Below are positions 16,232 through 24,700 of a DNA stretch of 64,000 bases, piece after piece. This stretch comes from Merdivicinus sp050943495 (GTDB lineage Bacteria; Bacillota; Clostridia; Oscillospirales; Ruminococcaceae). How positions within the stretch are numbered: the stretch's first letter is position 1; every line of letters starts with the position of its first letter. The position numbers were made by a program, and so were the translations under genes. The stretch covers positions 35,821 through 99,820 of the forward strand of contig JBMNPH010000010.1 in the NCBI GenBank assembly GCA_050943495.1, read 5' to 3'. The notes beneath the pieces are model-generated. The model was not told the DNA's origin. It worked only from the letters and a program-made list of their open reading frames with translations, and searched no databases.

Positions 16232-17656
16232 ATGAAACCAAAATCATCCACATGGCTTAAGTATGTTCTCCCTGCCGTTTTGGGCGGTGGGGTTTGCTTT
16301 TTTTTCCTCCGTTTATGGGATACCAGAACGGAAGGTGTTTCTGTATTTGGAGTCTGGTTTGGATTGGCAGCAGCAGCGTTACTTGTCCTCTGTATTACCA
16401 TATTTCAGCTGCAATCACGCGACACCGGCGAGAAACTCCGGCAGGATATCCGTCAGATTGACCGAATCCTATCAGAAAATCAGGAAAACTATGCATTAAT
16501 GCCGGTCAGCCGAAGCTTAAGCTTAGAACTGACGGATTTAAGCCAGCATATTCGGACTCTCAGCAATCGTCTGCGCTTGTTGAATGCCAGCTATCAAACA
16601 AGAGAAAAACAATTTCGTTATATTTTTTCAAGCCTGAACGAAGGTTTTATCCTTTTGGATTTAAATCTGCACATTCTTGGCTGCAACCATATTGCGGAAA
16701 AGGTGCTCTCCCTCCCAGAGGATGCAGAACATCGCCAACTTCGGGAAGTTGTCCAAGATCCAGATATACTGGAGGGAGTAGATGCAGTTCTCTCCAATGC
16801 GCAAAAAGTATCATTTGATTTGAATCTTTCAGATGGAACGATTTATGCCGTACAAATCCGAATGGTCTACCCTAGCGAGGAACAACGCCGAAGTGGAATT
16901 CTGATTCTGATGCTAGATGTCACAGCAGAACGCAGTGCACTCCATCAGCGGCAGGATTTCTTCTCCAATGCCTCCCATGAATTGCGCACACCGATTACTT
17001 CCATATTAGGTTTTGCGGAAATGTTGGAAAACGGGTTGATTTCCGATCCTGAACAATCTGCACAAAGTATTCACATTATCCGCCGAGAAGCAATTCGAAT
17101 GTCCCGGATTATCAATGACCTTCTCTTTATCACCAAGTTGGAAAATGAGGGAGAAAGCATTGACTCACCTCCAATTAATGTACGGGAAGTGGCTGTTGAA
17201 ATTCAGGAAACCCTAACTCCATCCATGCAGGAAAAAAATATCAAAATGGAAATATCCGGCGGTAATTTTTCCATTGCAATGCCCTACAGTCATCTGTATA
17301 ATCTCCTGGCAAATCTAATGCAAAATGCTGTTAAATATAACGTTGAAAACGGATCTGTTTGGGTACGCATTGAAACCGATGTTGATAAGCTGCTGATTGG
17401 CGTACGGGATACTGGCATTGGTATTCCTCCCGAGATGAAGTCTCGTGTTTTTGAACGCTTTTTCCGAGTGGATAAAGGGCGCAGCCGCAACATCGGCGGA
17501 ACAGGATTGGGATTATCCATCGTTAAGCATCTGGTAAGCTTGTACCATGGCACCATTCATTTGGAAAGCACTTTGGGAAAAGGAAGCTTTTTTCAGATAA
17601 CCCTACATTGTCCCACTGTATCTCCGACACCAACTAACCTTTCAAGAGGATCATAA
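16232..17656 (+). CDS. phoR: PhoR-like sensor histidine kinase
   Basis: 474 aa. Two TM segments in the first 55 residues with a very short external loop, which is typical of PhoR proteins that sense through the Pst complex rather than with an extracellular domain. Then a coiled HAMP-like linker, a PAS domain (about 120-225; SSLNEGFILLDLNLHILGCN), HisKA with phospho-acceptor His249 in NASHELRTPITS, and an HATPase_c domain with N-box NLMQNAVKYN, G1 DTGIGIP, F-box FERFFRVDKGRSR and G2 GGTGLGLSIV. Starts 24 bases after phoP. A hairpin at 17665-17701 follows. Confidence 0.9.
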   Translation: MKPKSSTWLKYVLPAVLGGGVCFFFLRLWDTRTEGVSVFGVWFGLAAAALLVLCITIFQLQSRDTGEKLRQDIRQIDRILSENQENYALMPVSRSLSLELTDLSQHIRTLSNRLRLLNASYQTREKQFRYIFSSLNEGFILLDLNLHILGCNHIAEKVLSLPEDAEHRQLREVVQDPDILEGVDAVLSNAQKVSFDLNLSDGTIYAVQIRMVYPSEEQRRSGILILMLDVTAERSALHQRQDFFSNASHELRTPITSILGFAEMLENGLISDPEQSAQSIHIIRREAIRMSRIINDLLFITKLENEGESIDSPPINVREVAVEIQETLTPSMQEKNIKMEISGGNFSIAMPYSHLYNLLANLMQNAVKYNVENGSVWVRIETDVDKLLIGVRDTGIGIPPEMKSRVFERFFRVDKGRSRNIGGTGLGLSIVKHLVSLYHGTIHLESTLGKGSFFQITLHCPTVSPTPTNLSRGS

Positions 17657-17664
17657 TCCGATAT

Positions 17665-17701
17665 AAAAACACGCGCCTGTTTTCTTTTACAGGCGCGTGT
17701 T
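17665..17701 (-). terminator. Terminator hairpin between the phoR-like and 170-aa genes
   Basis: 13-bp stem AACACGCGCCTGT / ACAGGCGCGTGTT with an 8-base loop. The T-run follows on the minus strand, so it mainly ends the minus gene 17714-18226. On the plus strand it is only followed by an AT-rich stretch but may also stop phoR. Confidence 0.8.
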
Positions 17702-17713
17702 AACTTAATAATT

Positions 17714-18226
17714 TTATTTATCGGGATCTTTCTCCATAGGCAGTGCAAAACCTGTTTGATCGGGATCGCCGCTTTCCACCGCTTCAGTCATCAACCGAAT
17801 CATTTCCAATACGCTGCGAAACTGTTGAGTGACTCCTTTATCGACCCACGTGATATTACCTTGCCAAGTTGCATGCTGTCGGAACTGTACATGTACAACA
17901 AAAGACGCCTTATCTTTGGCATTCTCCAATTCTGAAGGCACAAAGTTCATAAAGCCATCACCCGCTTTCAATTGAGCTGCATATTTTTTTCGTTTACCGG
18001 CAGAAGGCCGGAAAGAGCGATATGATTGAGTAGGTTGTGGAAAGCTGAGACGATCATAAATCCGTTCCAATATAGCTGCCATTTCAATGACATCCCGAAA
18101 ATACCGGGTTTCTTCCAAAAATGAATTGGTAATCGAGCCGACTAATATCTGATTCTGATAAGAATAGATTCGAATTTCTGCCTGAACAGCCGTACTGGTA
18201 ACTAACGGATGTTCTCTTGCTGTCAT
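17714..18226 (-). CDS. Conserved hypothetical protein with an internal duplication
   Basis: 170 aa, no signal peptide or TM segment. I do not recognise a named domain. Two similar halves can be seen: residues ~16-60 (AEIRIYSYQNQ, LVGSITN, then YFRDVIEMAAILERI) and ~107-150 (FVVHVQFRQH, TWQGNITW, then FRSVLEMIRLMTEA). Each has a strand, a Q..G.(I/V)T turn and a helix beginning with F/Y-R-(S/D)-V-(L/I)-E-M. A basic linker (KRKKYAAQLKAG) joins them. I recall proteins with this 'WQG.ITW ... FRS.LE' half in other Clostridia annotated only as hypothetical. GAGGTGA precedes the ATG. It is monocistronic, convergent with the phoR-like gene. Confidence 0.7.
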   Translation of the reverse strand: MTAREHPLVTSTAVQAEIRIYSYQNQILVGSITNSFLEETRYFRDVIEMAAILERIYDRLSFPQPTQSYRSFRPSAGKRKKYAAQLKAGDGFMNFVPSELENAKDKASFVVHVQFRQHATWQGNITWVDKGVTQQFRSVLEMIRLMTEAVESGDPDQTGFALPMEKDPDK

Positions 18227-18362
18227 GCTCTCACCTCTTCCAAATGGATCTATAATCAGTATATACCCATTCGGTCACATGACAGTCACAAAACCTTATT
18301 TTTTTTGGAAAATATCATGCTTTTCTATACTTTTTATCAATGATATTCATATTAAAAATTAA

Positions 18363-19127
18363 TCACGCAAAAATTTCCACGCATACCGGATAATGATCGG
18401 AAAGATATACACCATCTTCGTGGTCTTCCCAACAAACAGCAGGATTTGCATGAAATGGAGGAGTCGCAAAAATATAATCGATTTTAGCAGCCGCCTCCTC
18501 GCCGCGATGATAGTTGTGATAGGTAATAGGGATTCCCGCTGTCAAATCCGAAAGGGACAGAGATTCAAACTGCTCGATTGGAGAAAGTTCCACAGAATCC
18601 GGGACAGCATTAAAATCTCCCATCAGAACAGCAGGTATCGTCACCCGGTCCGAATCATCCTCCATCTGCCGGAGAATTTGGCTCAATCCCTGCATGCGTG
18701 CTTGCGCCCCAATGTGATCCAGATGGGTATTGTAGACACGAATAGGGCCGGGCATCTCCTGATTATTAACAATCACAGATGTACAGATACGAGGACATTC
18801 ACTCTGACCTGGATAACGGGAACCCGGCAAATAGGGATCTGGCGACAGCCAGAAAGTTTCCAGCCCCAAAAGTTCCGTTGTATCATTCCGGACAGCAATC
18901 GTCATTGCTTCATCCTGAAAATCTGCACTTCGTCCGCAGCCGACTACCGTGTAGCCAGTCAAATTTTCACGCAGCCACTTCTGGACATGGGGGAGCACTT
19001 CCTGAAATCCAATGAGATCCGGCTTTTCTGCCGCAATCCGCTTCAAAATCAACGGTTTCCGATATTCAAAGTTATTTTCTGCGTCCTGACCAAAGTCGCA
19101 TCGAATATTAAAAGTAACTAATTTCAT
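18363..19127 (-). CDS. Endonuclease/exonuclease/phosphatase-fold hydrolase, cytoplasmic
   Basis: 254 aa, complete EEP fold. Motifs in order: MKLVTFNIRCD (metal-site Asn), DLIGFQEVLPHQ-type QEV with the metal Glu, YNTHLDHIG, LMGDFNAVPDS (catalytic Asp and Asn), KIDYIF and the final SDHYPV with the catalytic His. No signal peptide. It resembles the family of small EEP proteins annotated as endonuclease/exonuclease/phosphatase family in Bacteroidetes and Clostridia, some of which sit with sugar-use genes. The substrate (nucleic acid, phospholipid or sugar phosphate) cannot be deduced. It stands alone on the minus strand. Confidence 0.85.
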   Translation of the reverse strand: MKLVTFNIRCDFGQDAENNFEYRKPLILKRIAAEKPDLIGFQEVLPHVQKWLRENLTGYTVVGCGRSADFQDEAMTIAVRNDTTELLGLETFWLSPDPYLPGSRYPGQSECPRICTSVIVNNQEMPGPIRVYNTHLDHIGAQARMQGLSQILRQMEDDSDRVTIPAVLMGDFNAVPDSVELSPIEQFESLSLSDLTAGIPITYHNYHRGEEAAAKIDYIFATPPFHANPAVCWEDHEDGVYLSDHYPVCVEIFA

Positions 19128-19257
19128 AGAATCCGCCTCACTTTTTCACAATTACATTCTCCATTTTATTATACTCAAAACATTGGAAGTTGTCCACTAT
19201 ATTGTCCTCTATTTTTTGAACATTTCGATAAAAATATGGTATTTTCTACCATCTCTC

Positions 19258-19286
19258 TTGACATTTATAGAAAATAAGAATAGAAT
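19258..19286 (+). promoter_or_regulatory. Consensus promoter in the 19128-19427 gap
   Basis: TTGACA (19258-19263), 17-base spacer, TAGAAT (19281-19286). Transcription should begin near 19293, about 40 bases before a strong terminator at 19331-19366, so it may serve a short RNA rather than, or as well as, the amidase gene. Confidence 0.65.
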
Positions 19287-19292
19287 ATAAAC

Positions 19293-19366
19293 ACTGTTTC
19301 TGCTATCCTCTTAATACCTTTCCATAAAAGCCGCTGCCATAATGGCAGCGGTAATTTTTATTTTTC
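19293..19366 (+). ncRNA. Candidate small RNA or attenuated leader (~75 nt)
   Basis: Bounded by the promoter at 19258-19286 and an intrinsic terminator: stem CCGCTGCCA (19331-19339) / TGGCAGCGG (19343-19351), loop TAA, then TAATTTTTATTTTT. The body has no open reading frame of useful size and no match to an RNA family that I recognise. The amidase start codon is 62 bases after the end, so this could instead be a leader with conditional termination. Confidence 0.45.
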
Positions 19367-19427
19367 GAACTTTCCGGCATCCGGAAGCATAGAATAAATA
19401 GATATTATCATGTGAAAGGATGATACG

Positions 19428-20189
19428 ATGCCTCGAATTTATCTAAGTCCCTCCACCCAAGAATTTAATCTATATAATGGCGGTGGAAATGAAGAATATT
19501 ATATGAATTTGGTTGCAGATGCCATGATTCCTTTACTACAAGCCAACACAATTCGTTATACGCGTAATACACCTGATATGACAGCAGCTTCTTCGATTCA
19601 GCAGTCTAAACAAGGTCACTATGATTTCTACTTAGCACTTCATTCCAATGCCTCGCCGGAAGGGCAAGAAGGGACACGTCAAGGTGCGGAAGTTTATTAT
19701 GCGCCTAACAGCCGATATGGACGAATTGCAGCGGAATTAATAGCAGCCAATCTACGAGAGATTTATCCTTATCCGGAAAAGGTACGTACCCTTCCTACCA
19801 CGACACTGGGGGAAGTGGTAAAAACCAATCCACCTGCAGTTTTAGTTGAATTCGCTTATCACGACAATGCAGAAGATGCAGAATGGATCCGCCAAAATAT
19901 TCAGCCGATGGCAGAGGCCATTGTGCGTTCGCTGACTGAGTATTTTGGTCTTCCTTATGCAGAAGCGATAATCCCGCATCGCCTAGGCAAAGTCAATACG
20001 GTTCAAGGAAACCTTAATCTCCGCCAACGCCCTACAACATCCGCGCCGGTTCTCGCACGGCTTCCGCGCGGAAGTGAGGTAATCCTCTATGGGCAATGGG
20101 AGGACTGGTACAGCGTCAATGCAAACGGAAAACTGGGATATGTCCGTGAAGACTATATTCTGCCCGGCCCGTTTCTTGCAAACGAATGA
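19428..20189 (+). CDS. N-acetylmuramoyl-L-alanine amidase-like protein (Amidase_3) with SH3 domain
   Basis: 253 aa. N-terminal Amidase_3 domain (about 1-170) and a C-terminal bacterial SH3 domain (about 185-250; GNLNLRQRPTTSAPVL, LPRGSEVILYGQWEDWYSV). The second and third zinc ligands are visible (GGGNEEYYMN and LALHSNASP), as is the catalytic Glu in AVLVEFAYHDN. The first zinc His of the usual DPGHGG motif is replaced (YLSPSTQEFN). No signal peptide is seen, unusual for a wall hydrolase, so export through another route or action after lysis or in the spore is possible. The ATG follows a GAAAGGATGATACG leader. Confidence 0.75.
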   Translation: MPRIYLSPSTQEFNLYNGGGNEEYYMNLVADAMIPLLQANTIRYTRNTPDMTAASSIQQSKQGHYDFYLALHSNASPEGQEGTRQGAEVYYAPNSRYGRIAAELIAANLREIYPYPEKVRTLPTTTLGEVVKTNPPAVLVEFAYHDNAEDAEWIRQNIQPMAEAIVRSLTEYFGLPYAEAIIPHRLGKVNTVQGNLNLRQRPTTSAPVLARLPRGSEVILYGQWEDWYSVNANGKLGYVREDYILPGPFLANE

Positions 20190-20237
20190 TTTTTGTGGTA
20201 TTCTGAAGGAAGGAACTTAAAGAAAAGGATGTTTCAT

Positions 20238-20735
20238 ATGAAGAATCTTGTATTGATCGGCATGCCCGGATGCGGCAAAAGCACTGTCGGCGTCATTCTT
20301 GCCAAAGCGATGGGCATTGAATTTTTGGATACTGATCTGGTGATCCAGAAGCGGGAGAACGCCCTTCTCCAGCAAATTCTCAATAACCGCGGGCTGGACG
20401 CTTTTCTGGATGCCGAAGAGGCGGCAGTCTGCTCAGTAAACTGCACCGATACGGTTATTGCAACCGGAGGGAGTGTCATCTACCGCGAAAAGGCAATGAC
20501 GCATCTCAAAACGGATGGAATCATTCTCTATTTACAGCTGGAATATCCGGAAATCATAGCACGGCTCTCGAATATCACCACACGCGGCATTGCTCTGCCA
20601 GCCGGAAAGACGATGGAAGATCTTTATCGCGAGCGCATTCCCCTTTATGAAAAATATGCAGATCTTACCATCCACTGCACCGGCAAATCGGTGGAACAGA
20701 CAGTCGAAGCAATAATAAACGCCATCCGTGCATAA
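20238..20735 (+). CDS. Shikimate kinase-family protein
   Basis: 165 aa from the ATG at 20238, placed 8 bases after AAAGGA; the frame is open from 20193 but without a site. P-loop GMPGCGKST at about residues 7-15, DTD at 32-34 and ATGGSVIY in place of the usual GGG shikimate loop, with the lid region TTRGIALPAGKTMEDLYRERIPLYEKYAD. The Arg of the shikimate-binding FRxxE motif is absent (GLDAFLDAEE), so the substrate may differ from shikimate. Known aromatic-pathway genes are not nearby; the upstream gene is an amidase and the downstream gene a convergent AraC regulator. Fold call strong, substrate call weak. Confidence 0.75.
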   Translation: MKNLVLIGMPGCGKSTVGVILAKAMGIEFLDTDLVIQKRENALLQQILNNRGLDAFLDAEEAAVCSVNCTDTVIATGGSVIYREKAMTHLKTDGIILYLQLEYPEIIARLSNITTRGIALPAGKTMEDLYRERIPLYEKYADLTIHCTGKSVEQTVEAIINAIRA

Positions 20736-20740
20736 CCTAT

Positions 20741-21583
20741 TTATTTCAGGCGCTTTTCCCGACGGTAATCGCTGGGGGAGGCGCCTGTATATTTGCGGAA
20801 AATCCGGCTGAAATAAAGGGGATTCTCATAGCCGCAGAAAGCCGCAATTTCGCCTACATTGAGCGGTGAAGAAGAAAGCAGCTCACGCGCTTGCCCCAAT
20901 CGGATTCCGGTCAGATACCGCTGGGGCGTCTGGCCGGTTCTCGCCTTAAAAGCGCGGATCAACCAGCACTCGCTCATGCCGTATTCCCGCGCCAATTCCG
21001 CAACGGATAGTTCCTGCCGGAAGTCCCGGTGAAAACGTGCTAAAATTTCCTCCATAATTTCTGCCGTGGCAGAATCCGGCCCTTTCTGATCGGATCGGGC
21101 CATCATAGCCAGCAGTTCCATTCCGCATCCGCTGCACAGCAGTTCAAATCCGGCCCGGCGAAGCTGAAGTTCTCGAATCATCCGTTCCCACAAAACCGGA
21201 TATTCCTGCCGGATTCCGGCATCAAAAATTGCCTCCCGCAAGCCGCATTGATCCAAAATTTCCCGCACTCTCCCGCCGGTAAAGTGCATCCAGAAAACAT
21301 CCGGAGAATCCTTCAACTGATAGTAATATTTCTGCGGACTGCCCGGAAAAAACAAAATGCCTTGTCCTTCTTTTACAGAAAGTTCCTGTCCTTCCGTACA
21401 GACGGTAAATTTTCCTCCCACTGCATACATGAGCTGATAATCTGCCCGTCCTTCCGATCGGATGGTTTCAAAATAAGGCCGTGAAAGTAATCGGTAATGC
21501 CCACAGCAGGTCACCAAAAAATCCACATCCTGCCGCACAATTTCCTCATCATAACCGCCCAGGTACCCGGTAATCTGCAGCAT
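20741..21583 (-). CDS. AraC-family transcriptional regulator, divergent from lacZ
   Basis: 280 aa from ATG 21583, with GGAGGGAG upstream; the frame continues to 22234 but only as antisense of lacZ. N-terminal cupin-like AraC sensor domain (YQLMYAVGGKFTV, GILFFPGSPQKYYY, DVFWMHFTGG) and a C-terminal double HTH (about 180-278): SVAELAREYGMSECWLIRAF, then NVGEIAAFCGYENPLYFSRI and the FRKYTGASPSDYRR tail. Proteins of this kind bind a sugar and activate the adjacent catabolic gene. It is transcribed away from lacZ, whose promoter has a good -10 but a poor -35, so it is the likely activator of lacZ. Confidence 0.92.
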   Translation of the reverse strand: MLQITGYLGGYDEEIVRQDVDFLVTCCGHYRLLSRPYFETIRSEGRADYQLMYAVGGKFTVCTEGQELSVKEGQGILFFPGSPQKYYYQLKDSPDVFWMHFTGGRVREILDQCGLREAIFDAGIRQEYPVLWERMIRELQLRRAGFELLCSGCGMELLAMMARSDQKGPDSATAEIMEEILARFHRDFRQELSVAELAREYGMSECWLIRAFKARTGQTPQRYLTGIRLGQARELLSSSPLNVGEIAAFCGYENPLYFSRIFRKYTGASPSDYRREKRLK

Positions 21584-21611
21584 AGCAGTCTCCCTCCTTT
21601 CCACTGGTTCC

Positions 21612-21640
21612 AGTATACCGCACCAATATGGGAATGTAAA
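21612..21640 (-). promoter_or_regulatory. Promoter of the araC-type regulator
   Basis: On the minus strand TTTACA (21640-21635), 17-base spacer, TATACT (21617-21612), 29 bases before the start codon. Confidence 0.75.
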
Positions 21641-21706
21641 GCAAATTGTATCATTTTGTGCATATTTTCTCCCATCTTCTCTATGGAAAATGCAGAATAA
21701 TCGCGC

Positions 21707-21712
21707 TATAAT
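21707..21712 (+). promoter_or_regulatory. -10 box of the lacZ promoter
   Basis: TATAAT at 21707-21712 with only TGGAAA (3 of 6) at the -35 position 21684-21689. This is the pattern of an activator-dependent promoter; the divergent AraC protein is the obvious activator. Confidence 0.6.
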
Positions 21713-21757
21713 GAAAACAAGAGTGCTGCCCAGCAGCAAATGAAATGAGGTGTCTGC

Positions 21758-24700
21758 ATGCTGTTTGAAAATTACTTTGAAACGCTCGATGTTCTTCATC
21801 TGAATACCGAGCCGAACCGTGCCTATTATATTCCGGCATCCGAAGGTTCCGAGCCGTTCTGCTGCCGCGAAAAATCCGACCGTTTTCAGCTTCTGAGCGG
21901 GGAATGGGACTTCCGGTATTATGAAAATGTCCGCGCATTGGATGAAGAATTTTGGAAAGAAGGCTTCTGCCGCTGCGGATTTGAAAAAATCCCGGTACCC
22001 TCTGTCTGGCAGAATCATGGTCATGACCGTCATCAGTACACCAACACCAAATACCCGTTCCCATATGATCCGCCCTATGTTCCGCTTGAGAATCCCTGCG
22101 GCGCCTATATTCGTGATTTCTGCATCGGGGAAAAGAAGGACGGATTCCGCTACTATCTGAATTTTGAAGGAGTGGACTCCTGCTTCTATCTGTGGATCAA
22201 CGGCGCATTTGTAGGATACAGCCAGATTTCCCATTCCACCAGCGAATTTGACGTCACGAAATTCCTACGTTCCGGCAGCAATACGGTAGCCGTTCTCGTC
22301 CTCAAATGGTGCGACGGCAGCTATCTCGAAGATCAGGACAAGCTGCGGATGTCGGGCATTTTCCGGGATGTTTATCTGCTTGCCCGGCCAGAAAACCATA
22401 TCCGGGATTTCACCGTCCGTACCCCTCTTTCCAATGATTACAAATCTGCCAAAGTGGAGGTTTGCTTCGATTTTGCGGGCGAAAAATGTCCGGTTTCCTA
22501 CAAGCTGACCGCCCCCTGCGGCTGCGAAGTAGCAAAAGGCACCGTCGATGGCTGCCTATCCATTCCGGTAGAGAATCCCATCCTCTGGAACGCGGAAAAT
22601 CCGGCGCTGTACACCCTAACTCTGACAACTCCCGGTGAAACCATCCATCAAAAAGTGGGTATTCGGGAAGTGAAAACCGAAAAAGGCGTTTTGTATGTAA
22701 ACGGCCAGAATGTCAAATTCCGTGGCGTCAACCGCCACGACTCCGATCCAATTGTCGGATATGCCGTTTCCGCAGAGCTGATGATCCGTGACCTGCGCAT
22801 CATGAAAGAACATAATATCAACGCCATCCGCACCAGCCATTATCCGAATTCCCCGCTCTTTACCGGATTCTGTGATGAGTTTGGCTTCTATGTCATCGCT
22901 GAGGCAGATCTCGAGGCACACGGCGTCTGCGACCTGTATGATACCGTGACCGAAAATCATGACGAAAAGTATGCTCGGATTGCACGGGATCCCGTCTGGG
23001 AGGAAGCCATTGTTGACCGGATCCAGCATTCGGTTATCCGCGATAAGAACCATCCCAGTGTTCTTATTTGGTCTATGGGCAACGAATCCGGCTACGGTTG
23101 TAACCTCGAGGCAGCCCTGAGCTGGACCAAACAGTACGATGCAACTCGCCTGACCCATTATGAAGGTGCTGCGCACGATCCTGCCAAACAGGGAGATTCT
23201 TACCAGGATCTGGATCTGGTCAGCCGGATGTACCCCGCCCCTGCTGTTATTGAAGAGAACTGGCTGAAGGATGCGGAAAAACCGTTTGTCCTCTGCGAGT
23301 ACATCCATGCGATGGGAAATGGCCCCGGAGATGCCGAGGATTATCAGCAGCTGATCGAAAAATATGATACCTTCTGCGGCGGATTTGTCTGGGAATGGTG
23401 CGACCATTCGGTGTATATGGGCAAGACCAACGAAGGAAAAGCAAAATATTTTTACGGCGGCGATTTCGGAGAATTCCCGCATGACGGCAACTTCTGTATG
23501 GACGGTCTGGTCTATCCGGACCGCACTCCGCACACCGGACTGAAGGAATATAAGAATGTCATCCGTCCTCTGCGCGTCCGTGCCGGAAGCCGGAAAAATG
23601 AATTTGTCCTGCACAATTATCTGGACTTCACCAATGCGGGCGATTACCTGGCATTAAGCTGGAAACTCATGCAGGACGGCCGGCAAATCGCAACCGGAAC
23701 AGTCGAGCACTTGGATATTGCACCGCACGGTAAACAAACAATTACACTGCCGGTAGAAATTCCGGAGAACGGAAGCGTGACCGCAGACTTTTTCCTGACC
23801 CGCAAATGCGACGGCAAGCTGACCAAAGCCGGCCAGTGCCTCGGCACCGATCAGGTTATTCTTTCTCGTGATACTGCACATTGCAGCAAATCGGCATCGG
23901 GTTCCATTCAGGTAACGGAAGATGCCCGCCGTATTGTCCTCACCGGCGCAGATTTCCGCTATGTCTACAATAAGGAGACCGGCATCTTTGATGAAATGGT
24001 CTACCGGAATCATACCATTCTCCAGAAGCCGATGCAGTACAACATCTGGCGCGCACCTGCCGACAACGACCGGAATGTCCGCCACGAATGGGAGGCTGCC
24101 GGTTATGACCGCACACTCTCTCGCGGATATGCAGCGAAAGTAAAGGAAAAAGAAGGCTATGTTGTTCTGACCGATACAGTTTCCCTCTCTGCCGTTGTGT
24201 TGCAGCGTCTCATCAACATGGAAACGGTTTGGACGATTTCCCCTGCCGGCGAAATCAAGGTAAACATCGACGGCAAATTCGGCTTCGGTGGACTCCCGTT
24301 CCTGCCCCGGTTCGGCCTGCGCCTCTTCCTCGACAATAAGATGGAAAATGCGGAATATTTTGGATACGGTCCGTACGAAAGCTACCAAGACAAACACCGT
24401 GCTTCCCGGCTGGGACGCTTCGCTGCTAAGGTAGATGCCCTGCATGAAGATTACCTCAAGCCGCAGGAAAACGGAAGCCACTGGAACTGCAATGAAGTGA
24501 GCTTGTCCGGAAACGGCCTGACACTCTCTGCATACGGTGATTCTTTCAGCTTCAATGCTTCTCCTTATACCCAAGAAGAACTCACCGTCAAAAAACACAA
24601 CTTTGAGTTGGAAAAGAGCGGCTATACCGTTCTCTGCCTGGACGGCGCTATGAGCGGCGTCGGATCCAACAGCTGCGGTCCTCGCCTGAATGAGAAATAT

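Noticed and set aside
21584..22234. Long N-terminal extension of the AraC-family frame (497 aa in total)
   Set aside because: It runs antisense through the start of lacZ and across both promoters; the good ribosome site and the family N-terminus are at 21583.
22616..24598. Two long minus-strand frames (332 and 314 aa) inside lacZ
   Set aside because: They are antisense to strongly conserved lacZ codons and have no recognisable protein features; they result from codon bias in a GC-rich gene.
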